A stretch of DNA of 64,000 bases from Scedosporium boydii. Lineage: Eukaryota > Ascomycota > Sordariomycetes > Microascales > Microascaceae. The notes beneath the pieces were generated by a model. It did not search any database and was not told the DNA's origin. It saw only the letters and a list, made by a program, of their open reading frames with translations. Positions 54,348-64,000 of this stretch are shown piece by piece. The DNA is taken from NCBI GenBank assembly GCA_002221725.1, contig NJFT01000079.1, forward strand, positions 95,880-159,879, written 5' to 3'. Positions within the stretch are counted from its first letter, which is position 1; every line of letters begins with the position of its first letter. A program made the position numbers and the translations under genes.

Positions 54348-55229
54348 ATGTCCGAACCTCAGTTCACTCTCTACTCCACGGTTGTTGGACCGAATGGTAA
54401 GGTGAAGCTAATATCCAGATTGGAACCGCGCCTGCGGGACAAACTAACAGGGTCAACCTAGGGTGGAAGGTTGCAATGGTGCTGTCAGAGCTTGGTCTGA
54501 CATACAAAACTATCTTCCTGGATTTTTCTAAGAGTGAGTTGTCGATCTGGAGAGCTTGTATCATAGCGGTGGAAGACTCGGCTGATTTTCGTCACTAGAT
54601 GAGCAGAAAGGACCCGAATTTATCAAGTTAAACCCAAATGGAAGAATCCCAGCTATAATAGACCATCAGAACAACGACTTCGTGCTCTGGTATGTGGTTC
54701 TCTTCTATACCCATGCCCATGTTCTACCGCGAAAAGGGCGTGATCGCTAACCCTGGGGCCCAATCTTGTGGCTCAAAGGGAATCAAACGCAGTAATCGAG
54801 TACATCGCCTTGAAATACGACAAAGAGCACAAACTCTCGTTCTCCGACTTCGAGAACCAGCAGATTACCCGCCAGTGGCTCTACTTCCAAGCTTCCGGCC
54901 AGGGTCCTTATTACGGCCAGGCAGTATGGTTCATCAAGGAGCACGGCGGTGAGCCAAAGGCTGTTGTCGAGCGCTACCAGAACGAGACAAGACGGGTGAT
55001 CAAGGTCTTGGAATCCGTCCTATCGAAGCAAAATTGGCTCGTGGGCGGAGAGATGTCGATCGCGGACATCGCCTTTTTGCAGTGGAACACGAGCGCCGAT
55101 AGAATTATCTTGGGTCGTGACTTTATCGATAAAGAGGCGCCGCACGTGAGGAAGTGGATGGACGCGATGCTAGGGCGACCGGCGATTGACAAAGTGGTTC
55201 AGGAGAGGATCAAGATGATGTCTGGGTGA
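54348..55229 (+). CDS. Glutathione S-transferase (Ure2-like/theta group)
   Basis: Exons inferred: 54348-54396, 54462-54533, 54599-54689 and 54779-55229, giving 220 residues. The N-terminal thioredoxin-like domain contains [20 protein letters not shown], then [20 protein letters not shown] with the cis-Pro after Arg-Ile, and [20 protein letters not shown] for the glutathione Glu-Ser pair. The helical C-terminal domain contains [19 protein letters not shown] and [19 protein letters not shown]. Fungal members of this group conjugate electrophilic products or act as peroxidases. Located between the SDR and the Zn2Cys6 regulator, it probably detoxifies or modifies an intermediate of the cluster. 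The very short first exon and three introns of 64-89 bases are normal for the group. Confidence 0.9.
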
Positions 55230-56062
55230 GATCAATTGATGTAAATATTTACCTTTTTGGGGGGTGGAGGGGAGGGCGGGGAGGGGATGGGAATGACGTG
55301 GGAGTGGAATCCGGCCATTCATCTCTCTCCATCGCCACGCATTGGGATCCGTACCTCGATTCAACCTATGCCAGGGTTTTAAACGTTAGCTTGAGAGATC
55401 CTCGCCACCGCCCAACATATCTTAGATCAAGTGTTGAAAGGTATATCTTCTAACATTTCACATTTAAAAATACCTCTCGAGTACCTATAATGAGATAGGC
55501 AGGTGGTAGAATCTGATCTCTCAGTCTAACACTTAAGGCCTTGGTATAGGTTTAGAAATGGACAAACGAGCTGCTAACCGAGCCGACATTGACCCCGGCT
55601 TACCCCGCAAACACCCCATGGGGAGGCCCTGCAGAGCAAACTTAATCTAGTTTAGTTTATATGCCCACCGCCAGCTGGAATTTGCTAGCCCCTGGCCAGG
55701 CCAGTGATTGACTTGATCAAATGCTTTAACACGTCCAGTTCTAAGCCAAGCCTGGCCATACAATGCAAACTAGCACTGCTCCGAGGAGGTAGGCACTGCA
55801 TTTTAGACTGCTCAAAAATTGATCTAACGGTGGACTTCTCAATTATATTCATAAAAGAATATCCCTGAACCCCTCTTTTCTTCCCTAGACCCTAAGGAGG
55901 CCAGTTGGCTTGGAAAACACAAATTCTTGATTATCTTTTAATATCCATTATCAAATTTCACTTCCTAAATCCTCTTTCTCCCATCCATCCTCCTCTTTAC
56001 AAGATACATTTAATATTTGATGCAAATAGCACACTTAGGGAACAAGACCAAACTTTATCCCC
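55230..56062. other. Intergenic stretch
   Basis: AT-rich toward the right end; the promoter of the Zn2Cys6 gene is expected here. No gene was seen. Confidence 0.5.
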
Positions 56063-58496
56063 ATGACCCACCAAGCCGCCAAACAGCTTGCAAGCTCAGC
56101 ACCCCCTATAAAGCGGGCGCGGAGCCTCGCTGTCTGCAAACGTTGCCACGATCGGCGGACTCGATGTGATCTATATACTACCGGTATGCCGTGTTCAGCC
56201 TGCAAGGTAGCGCGATTAGACAATGATTGCCAATTGCTGGTTTCTAAGCGCTCTCGTGGTCACAATGGTCGCTTTGTGTCCCGGAGTGTAGTGGAAAATG
56301 AGAGCCAAGTTACTGCGGTATACAGTCCAGAGGAAGCGTTCCATGATCAATCATTCCAGGTCACTCCCGATCCAAATTTGCGCAATCGATCCCAAGCTCA
56401 ACGCACCAGAGCAGTGGTTGACGAACCCGAACCGTCTGACTCGGGATCGACCTTAGCCCCATCCGAGGGGGACTCTGTCTGGTCCAAGGTTGTATCCCAT
56501 TACCATCCTGACGTACCCGACGGCCGTCGTGTCATGTATGTAGGGGAGCAGTGGACGCTAGCCTACGTTATGCGATGGAAAGGCCCCTTGTCCGCGGCCA
56601 CGGAGGATACGGTATCTAGTACATCAGATGCGTCACCTAGAATTCACGTCTCAATGCCAATAGAGGATAGTGCACCGTCACCGGCACAGAAAAGAGCTTC
56701 GCCGCTAGTAACAGAGCTCCCGGGACAAGCCGAACTTCCTGCTAGGATCCAACAAGGGCTTATCGATTCTTATTTTACCCGGAACCATCGTCTCTATCCT
56801 ATTGTGAACGAGAGAGATCTCCGATCCTCATATCAAAGTGGAACAATTTCACCTGTTCTCTTACATTCAATACTCTATGCTGCAGCCCTCCACGCTCCGG
56901 ATGCAATCATATACAGAGCAGGATTCGACAGCAGACAGGCATGTCTGTTAAGTCTGTATCGACGGGCCAAAACCGCGTATATACTTCACGATGACGATGG
57001 CACTGTGGATCAGCTCTCTTCTGTCCAGGCGGCATTTCTGTTGCATAGCATGTGGCAATCCCCAACCGCCACGATGGATCCTTGGACCTGGCTGGGACTT
57101 GCCATACGAACAGCGCAGAATATCGGCATGCATCGAAGCACAAAACAATCGGCGCTAAAAGATGCGGATAAAAGGCTCTGGAAACGTATCTGGTGGTGTC
57201 TCTACGTAAGTGGTTCGCGCCTAGCTGGAACGACTTCCAGCCTCATTACGTGCAAAATCTCTAACTCTCTCAGGCACGGGATAGGCAAATGGCCAGTGGA
57301 CTCGGAAAACCAATACTGATTCGCGACCAAGATTGCGATGTCGAGCCATTGGATGAAGACGACTTTGAAGAAGAGGACTCATCAGAAATGAGATTATTCG
57401 TCATCCATCAAGCTAAACTAGGAGTATTTTGTATGTTCCAAGCCTCAACCCTTTTTAACCGGGAAACGGCAATATTGACTTGAATGGTTCCTTCTCGGTG
57501 GTAGACGGATCAGTGATATCATCTTTATTCACGGTCGCGCCTCGCGATCCCGTGGCAAAGAATGCGGACCGTGCTACCATCATCCGGCAGTTGCAGCAGT
57601 GGAGACAAGAGCTCCCAGCGGCTATCCAGTGGGAGAACCGCCCCAGGGGCTCTCCGGAAGTGTTCCCATTCCTATCACTCTTGCTAGAGGTTCTCTACAA
57701 GTAAGTCATACAGTAACTTCTATTTCGCCGGTTTTCTTAGATGTATCGCTAAAGCATATGGCAAAGCTTCCTGTTGCTCCTCATCCATCGATCCTATCAA
57801 GGAATGAGTTCGGGCACTCTCGAAAGCTCCACTTCGTCGTGGAACACCACTTTTACGGCGGCGGATGCGATTACTAAGGTTACAAAGGACATAATGAACT
57901 ACGGGTCGCTTCAAGACTGTCCCCTCTTCTAGTATGTACGAGCATGTCCGAGCCGACTGAATCCCATTTAGTAAGGTAAGATATGATAACGTGTTGCTAA
58001 TATCCATCTTAGCTCCTCCGCCCTGTTTGGTGCCATGACGGTCCACGCCTTCCGCGGGCCCGATTCTGAGCAACAACTTAGCCTGTGCATGATTGCTATG
58101 CGGTCTCTTTCGTCCATGTACTTTGCTGCTGGGTGGATTCGCACCATGTTTCGAACACTTGCCGAGAAGCGGGCCTCTAGAGTGACGCTAGGCTCAGTTC
58201 GAAACAGACCCGGTGAAGCTGAGCCGGCCCAAGCATCTACAAGACTCTCTAATCCAACTGTAGGCTTATCATTTGAGAGACCAGTAGCTACAGACGGCTG
58301 CGATAGCGGGATACCTGAGGGCATTCAAGACGGACCTGACCTACTGGAGCGCCAGGAGATGTGGCCTGACCTTACGGCTATGGAGGCCGTGGGATATTTG
58401 AGCATGAGTATCGGCGACTTCATCAACTCTTCTACTATAGACGATACGTCGATGCTAAACCTCGACCCAGGGCTTATGGGGTGGAAAGGCATATAA
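56063..58496 (+). CDS. Zn2Cys6 transcription factor with fungal-specific regulatory domain
   Basis: Exons inferred: 56063-57205, 57274-57430, 57505-57700, 57767-57931 and 58013-58496, giving 714 residues. The zinc cluster near residues 25-55 reads CKRCHDRRTRC then MPCSACKVARLDNDC, giving C-x2-C-x6-C-x8-C-x2-C-x8-C. Residues about 230-500 form the fungal_trans domain (LIDSYFTRNHRLYPIVNERD, SSVQAAFLLHSMWQSPTATM, TWLGLAIRTAQNIGMHRS, WKRIWWCLY). The C-terminus is acidic and ends LMGWKGI. Position at the end of the MFS-BVMO-SDR-GST group makes it the likely pathway-specific activator, binding CGG-type sites. The third and fourth junctions were chosen because they restore the family sequence FLLLLIHRSYQGMSSG; other splice choices there give stops. 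Confidence 0.88.
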
Positions 58497-61410
58497 GCCC
58501 TAGCGGAAATCCAAGCGATTCTTGATCGTTTAGGAAGGTTTTGAACTCCTGCTAAGCCTGAATCGGAGAAACCTGCTACCCAGCCTAACTCCTACCGCAC
58601 AATCGCAATCGGGTTCTACCCGTGGCCAGGACTCTGCCCCGGCCTAAAAAAACTTAGTAGTCAACCCACACCGCCTCCTCCACCTCCATCTCTAACACCA
58701 GTCTCAGAAAGAACCGGGTAATCGATTTGCTTTTATACTTGTTACACGAAAGGAACTGCCAGCTGCAACACTCACAAGCTAGCAGCTGCCAGAACTGGCC
58801 ATGGCAGAACTGGCATGGGTAGAACCCAAGGTATCAGAAGTGGCTCGGTCACTTCCTCGACACACTAGATAGATCAGAGAAGCCAACCCATTATCTATCT
58901 TCACATCTCTATCGTACACTTCTTACAGTGACACGACTGCCGCCGTCACAAGTGACGACGTGACCCTTAGCATTTTGCCAGCACACCCACGGACTTCTGG
59001 CGTAACAGTCACGACAGGATTCTTGTGATGTGAGGTGCCCAGCCTCCACCACAGAGGACAGGAAACCAAACCTCATTAGGCTAGAATAAAAGTTTGTCTA
59101 GCGCATTCCTTTCGACAACAGTAGTGTACATTCTTTAACGCTGCGTTGTTGCAGTGGCCGGGCTGGGGTTGGATAGAGCCCCAGACTCTCCGCATCCAAT
59201 ATCTTGGGCTTTATTGGGAGAGCTGTGAATGTGCAGGAAGAGACTAGACTCAGAGAAGGAATCGGGGTGGGGGTGGGGGGTTCCAAACCGACCATCCGTC
59301 ACGCAGACCAAGATCCCAAATATCCTTAAAACTTTAAATGAACATTTCGGGTAGTTGCGCGAAGCATAAAGACGCTTGTTTCCGAAACCTTCGGGTAGAC
59401 CCCCTTTTGCTACTTTCCCTGTCTGGGCTTTCTCCAAGCCTTCAGCTAACCCCGTTTGAGCCACCCAAGTCAAGACAGAACTATTTCATAGACAGCTGAG
59501 GAGGAAAGAGTCCGGTCAAAGGGGCCAAGCCAGATCCTCTTCCCGTCCTTCGATTCCGCCCACATCTAGGCCACCGCCTACGGTCTTCTAAGTCGAGGAT
59601 AAATTCCCGCAGAGCTGACTTGTCACTTTTTTCGCTGATCCCGCATTCTCAATACCGGGATGTTGTGTCAATGTGCTATTTCTCTTGGACTGATGATGAA
59701 AATACATGATCCCTCAAGACACATGCCGTCGGGGACTGGGGTAGGCGCTCACTTCAACGCTACATGAGAGTTTACGCAAGCATCAGCCCATAATATTTGA
59801 CCCAACACCGGGACTGGGAGGCACTGGCCCGGGTGCGACGGCGGCTGGATGCCCCCTGCCGGGGGCCTAGCGAACGTGTCACTGCGACCGGTACCGACTG
59901 ACATACGAACCCGGTCCATCATGAGGGGATCACCAGGCGGCCTTGGGCAGGGCACGGTGGTTTGCCTTTGTAGTACGGAATCAAAGGTCGGCGACCTTTG
60001 AGTCGAGAAGGACCGCTGAAACGGTCGGCGCGGTGATGCAGGCGTGGAATGATTACGACTTTATTGTAACCTTGAAGGGCTGTTGTCTCTCATTTTGAGA
60101 AACGTAGCCGGGACGTTTTGTTAAATATATCTGAGACTATCAGTTCCGAACTTTGGATGCCAGAATCTTGACATTAAACCAAGACACATGTGCACTGTCC
60201 AGCTTCTGATAGATCGAAGGCATTGATGTATTGTGGACTTCAAGGGCCTCGAGGCGTTCGTGTCCGCATCTTTCCATGTTCAAACGTGAACGGAGACAGG
60301 AAGAAAATATTAGTTCCAGGGGTCGGGGAAGCGGATTTATTAGGAGGCCGACACCAGGGCGCCGGGCACCTCCAACAGCACAGGATGTTGGACGGAGGAC
60401 GCAACGATACCTTGTCGAGGAGGAGCTCCTCCTCGAAATTAGGAGGCCGAGCGGTGCTACGAGTAGATCCCCGTCAGGTCCACAGGTGAAACGAGCAAGA
60501 TGTGATTATTGGACGCCTGAGTACCGTACTCCATACTGGGGCAAGGTATTCCGAGATGCGTATGGAGGGTTTCATTGCAGTTGAGGGCGCGAAAATTAAT
60601 TTCCCTAGCCTGATCAAGATCGCCCCGAGCTAAAGACCATGAGCCAGCGTCGGCAGTTTGCAACGGCTATCCCAATTTCAGCGCCCCAGCAAAACCAGGG
60701 AAAGACCAAAGTTGAGATCTTTGGATGGATGGTGAACGCCACTTTCCTCGCTTTCCTGGGGACGACGACTCGCATTGGAGTCTGCACTAAGGCGAGGCGA
60801 CCTCTGCACGAAAACTAAACTAAGAACCACCTCCACATCCATCCCCGCGTTCACCAGTTCTCAACTGTGGGGGAAGGGATGAACCCTACCTGGACGGGGA
60901 TAGCGTTTCATGGGCGACCATCCAAATACGAAGAAGGTATTCGGGAAGGGGGTCACTGAGCAATCGGAAGTCGAGGATGAAAAATAGTGGGCAATGGCCA
61001 TGTGCGCTAGCGCCACAGAATCCTTCGGAAGGCGGAGGGACTGCATCGGGAACCGGGTTGGCCCCTGTACCTCCCCCAGATCAGCAAACGACCAACCGAG
61101 TTCAAAAGATCCTTCACGTCTGGTTAGCATAAGTCTGCTTTTGTAGGCACATCGCCTCTTTATCAAAATATCAGTCAGTCAGTACAAGAGTCAAGAGGCG
61201 CGAGAGTACGAAGTAGTACTAGAGCTTAATTCCAAGACTGGGGAAGCTTCCATGGAGTCAGATGTGGATATGTAGATATATAAACGTGCATAATTCTCGC
61301 CCACCCGGAGTGTTTTCCCAGGTTCTTCCAGCTCTCCCAGGACCTCTCAGTTCGAGCTCGGTTTTCTCAAAAGGCGTCGACATAATCAACAGCATATTTC
61401 CTCTCTCGCC
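58497..61410. other. Gene-poor stretch
   Basis: This 2.9-kb stretch has only short frames, such as 117 codons at 60231-60584, without motifs. A perfect inverted repeat AAAGGTC-GGC-GACCTTT lies at 59983-59999. Nothing else is supported. Confidence 0.5.
61277..61284 (+). promoter_or_regulatory. TATA box of the acetate-carrier gene
   Basis: TATATAAA lies about 130 bases before the start codon at 61411, a normal fungal core-promoter distance allowing for a short leader. Confidence 0.5.
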
Positions 61411-62521
61411 ATGTCTGTCAGGAGTGACAAGGCTCAGGATGAGCGCAGCGACGGAATGAACAAGGTTCAAACGACTGGCGGAATTTCCCTCTCTCCTGAG
61501 CTATTCGAACAACTCTACCTCGCCCCGAAGCAGAATGTTCACGGACACTTGAGGGAAAGATTCGGGAATCCCACACCCATAGGTGAGCACACACGCGTCG
61601 GAATACTTACGAAGTTGGTGGAAGTACTGACGACTTTGCCGAAAAGCCATTGGCGGGCTGATGCTTTGCACGACGTCTCTTGCCATGGTCCTCCTGGAAT
61701 GGCAGGGCGCTGGCGGGTTCGCTGGAGCGGCTAATGTGTAAGATACATCTATTAGTCTGTCGCAATTTTGTCTCGAAGCAAGTTTGAACTAAAGAGATCA
61801 TAGGGCATGTTACATCTACGTCGGCGGCTTACTTCTCCTACTAGGAGGAATCGGAGAATGGATTATTGGTATGGACAACCCGTCCTAACTTCCTAGTCTC
61901 GGACCAGATAACTAATCTAGCCTCAAATTCTGTTAGGAAACACCTTCCCTGCCGTCCTGTTCATTATCCACGGAGGCTTCTGGACTGCCTTCGGTTACAC
62001 GATCATCCCTAGCATCGGTGCATACGGCGCATACTCAACCACCGGTGTTGCCGCCGATGGTTTAAAAGAACCCCAATTTTTTGCCACATTTGCTTTCTCT
62101 CTAGTGGCGATGGCAATTGTGTCTACATTCTTCACCATAGCAGGCCTCCGGACCAACGTCGCCCTCTGCGTCTCTCTGGCCATCCTAGTTCCTACTTGTA
62201 AGTTATCAGCGCGGATGTCCGACACACGCACCTTCGGTGCTGCCGTTGGTATGCTTTTGCTAACCTCCGGAACTTTGGTTTTGCATAGTCGCGGTCATGG
62301 CGTCCTCCTTCTTTGCGATCTCACACGGTCAACTGGAGCGCGCAAGAACCCTTCAGCATGCCGGCGGAGGGCTTCTTTTTGCTGTCTCTTGCACGGGCTG
62401 GTATGTCTTCCTGTCGATGCTGCTCGCGTCGGTGGACTTCCCTATCGCGTTGCCGTTGGGAGACCTATCCACGGTCATCGCGGGACGGTCTTCTCGGTTA
62501 GCCAACAAGGGAGAAGTTTGA
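61411..62521 (+). CDS. GPR1/FUN34/YaaH family membrane protein (acetate carrier-like)
   Basis: Exons inferred: 61411-61582, 61647-61737, 61804-61868, 61937-62197 and 62289-62521, giving 273 residues. The family lead-in reads LSPELFEQLYLAPKQNVHG then LRERFGNPTPIA at the start of the first membrane helix, followed by EWQGAGGFAGAANVACYIYV, GGIGEWIIGNTFPAV and FGYTIIPS. About six transmembrane helices are visible. Members such as fungal AcpA/Ady2 take up acetate and related short acids with protons, and some relatives are linked to ammonium signalling. The N-terminal NPxPIA motif, diagnostic of the family, is intact. The extra helix-rich C-terminus ends with LANKGEV. No cluster partner is visible nearby. 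Confidence 0.88.
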
Positions 62522-64000
62522 ACTCGACTGCTGAAGCCCAAGTTCCGTCGATAATGGAGGAAGGGTGAATCAACGATCGCGACACTATTTAAGTTAGGAT
62601 AGGTTGGACCAACAAGATCGAGTGCGGAATCAAGGATTATTCCTGTGCCTTATCATTTACCATCACTCAAAAATGCTCATCGACTGTCTTTCGTCGAGCA
62701 GCTACACACACAACATCAAAAGATCCTCAGCACTGGCACCAGTTTCACAAAGTATAATAGTGTAATAGTTAATGTTCTGAATATCTCTCAGGCGAGTCTC
62801 TACAAGTGCAACTAGATGCCACTCCGTCCATTGTTTTTTTTTTCGTCTTGTCAGACCACGTACGCGTAGAAGCATTCCTGCCCCCTGTCCTTACACACAA
62901 AGTACATGATCAAGTGTACAATTCTCCGGGGTTGATGTGGGGGAACTTAAATTTGGTCCCAGACTACTTGCAGATTTAGTGTGGACTTGAAGTGGGACAA
63001 ATGTTGGCAAGACCCCGTTTCCGGACCCATTGCCTTCGGAAGCTGGCGAGCAACGCAAACCACACTCCACAACCATCAGAAAATCAAGGTTAGCGCTCTC
63101 TGTCGCTCATTGTCGAGAGAATTCGGGACCGGAACAGGACAATGAACAGACAGAACGAGAAAAGAAAACCAAAACTCTTCACAAATCTTTAGTCTACTCA
63201 GTCCGGATCGCCATCATATCATCTAGGGCCCGTCCCAGAGTTTTCAGAACCTCCTCCCCTCCCTGCGAGTTGACGGTGCCTTGTGGGTCGACGATGCCTT
63301 ATGAGTCCGTATCGTCTTCTGTGTATGGATCTTCCCAATCCTCGTAAAGAAATGGGTCCATGTCAGAGGAATCGGAGCCTTCCTCAGGGTAGAGGAGAGA
63401 ACCTCTCGCGTCGGCTCGCCCCACGGTGGCTCGTACGGGTCTAGGCCGTCCGTTGATAGCTCGGGCTATCCAGCAGTAGAAGAGTCTCCATCTTCATACG
63501 CCGACTCGTCCAGCCTGGATAAGTACTCCGTCAAGGCATATCCAACGTTGTCAAGCTTATTGACCATCCGCAAGGTTCTTTCTTCACGTGTTGATGATGT
63601 CGGTGCCCTTTGCCGCCCTTACTACATGAGAGATCTTCTTTCGTCTCGTACTTTGTCCCGCTTTCCCTGCATGCGCGTTCGACCTCATCGTGCGGTGGGT
63701 AATTGACGCCATTTCCAGAGCAACATGGCCCGAATATGAGAAGTTCATGCTCGCTATGACATGACGCAATTTCCGGCCTGGTGTTTTGTTTAGTGACAGC
63801 CCTTCGTCGCCATGCAGCGTAAGTGACTGAAGACTCGGAGGTAGGGAATCCTTCATTCACGGAGTAAGGCACCACTTGATATCGACAACAGGATGTTTTC
63901 AGGATGTTTTCAGCCTTCATGAATCAAAAGCGAAAATTGTAGGAAGTATGCTCTAGTGCGTCCCAGGGAACGCAATCGGTCTCGTACTAATACGTTGTCC
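62522..64000. other. Right-edge stretch
   Basis: Frames of up to 129 codons on the minus strand (63531-63920) have no recognised motif. No gene is supported. Confidence 0.45.

Noticed and set aside
1..64000. CRISPR array or prokaryotic operon structure
   Set aside because: No regularly spaced direct repeats with unique spacers. Introns and eukaryotic gene families show this is fungal DNA.

Overview
This window looks like nuclear DNA of a filamentous ascomycete (Pezizomycotina; an Aspergillus/Penicillium-like Eurotiomycete is my inference). Genes carry short GT-AG introns of about 60-180 bases with CTAAC/CTGAC-type branch sites. The families present (Zn2Cys6 regulator, HET protein, secreted GH45-like enzyme, ACS-family MFS transporter, vanadium haloperoxidase, GPR1/FUN34/YaaH acetate carrier, fungal P450) are typical of such fungi. 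Genes are widely spaced and many are broken, as in accessory or subtelomeric-style DNA. No rRNA, convincing tRNA or CRISPR array was seen. All exon models were built by hand from reading frame and splice-site logic and have no transcript support.

Layout. 0-8 kb: a fungal hypothetical protein, sparse DNA with one copy of a dispersed repeat, and a secreted glucose/sorbosone dehydrogenase-like protein. 8.4-12.3 kb: two AIG1-type P-loop GTPase/coiled-coil genes, tail to tail, about 23 bases apart. 13-16 kb: a HET-domain pseudogene and a frameshifted gene. 16.8-18.6 kb: a cytochrome P450. 19.8-20.9 kb: a secreted GH45-like protein. 21-24.4 kb: a truncated bZIP gene joined to a truncated carboxylesterase, flanked by two copies of a short repeat. 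25.5-31.6 kb: an F-box protein, a small secreted Leu/Pro repeat protein, a four-stop pseudogene, a small hypothetical gene and a decayed gene. 31.9-32.6 kb: a 2-Cys peroxiredoxin. 34.2-36 kb: a protein with a degenerate Ulp1-like region. 36.3-38.2 kb: an amino acid permease. 38.9-40.5 kb: a secreted vanadium haloperoxidase-like protein. 41.9-45.7 kb: a very large SNTX-like/FnIII/AIG1-GTPase gene interrupted by a single in-frame TAG. 47.7-58.5 kb: a probable cluster (MFS transporter, Baeyer-Villiger monooxygenase, SDR, GST, Zn2Cys6 regulator). 61.4-62.5 kb: an acetate-carrier family protein.

Two themes stand out. First, several genes resemble allorecognition or innate-immunity components: the two AIG1-like GTPases, the HET remnant and the SNTX-like/GTPase fusion. 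The left GTPase can be spliced in frame to a tail in which Cys occurs at every third residue fifteen times in a row, which I do not recognise from any named family. Second, the seven nonsense codons in three otherwise readable coding frames can all be explained by C-to-T change (CAG/CAA to TAG/TAA, CGA to TGA). With two families of transition-rich dispersed repeats, this suggests past repeat-induced point mutation or similar decay.

The 47.7-58.5 kb group reads as a unit: import (MFS), ring-oxygen insertion into a ketone (BVMO), keto/hydroxy redox (SDR), glutathione conjugation (GST) and pathway control (Zn2Cys6). Whether it is catabolic or biosynthetic cannot be decided from sequence.
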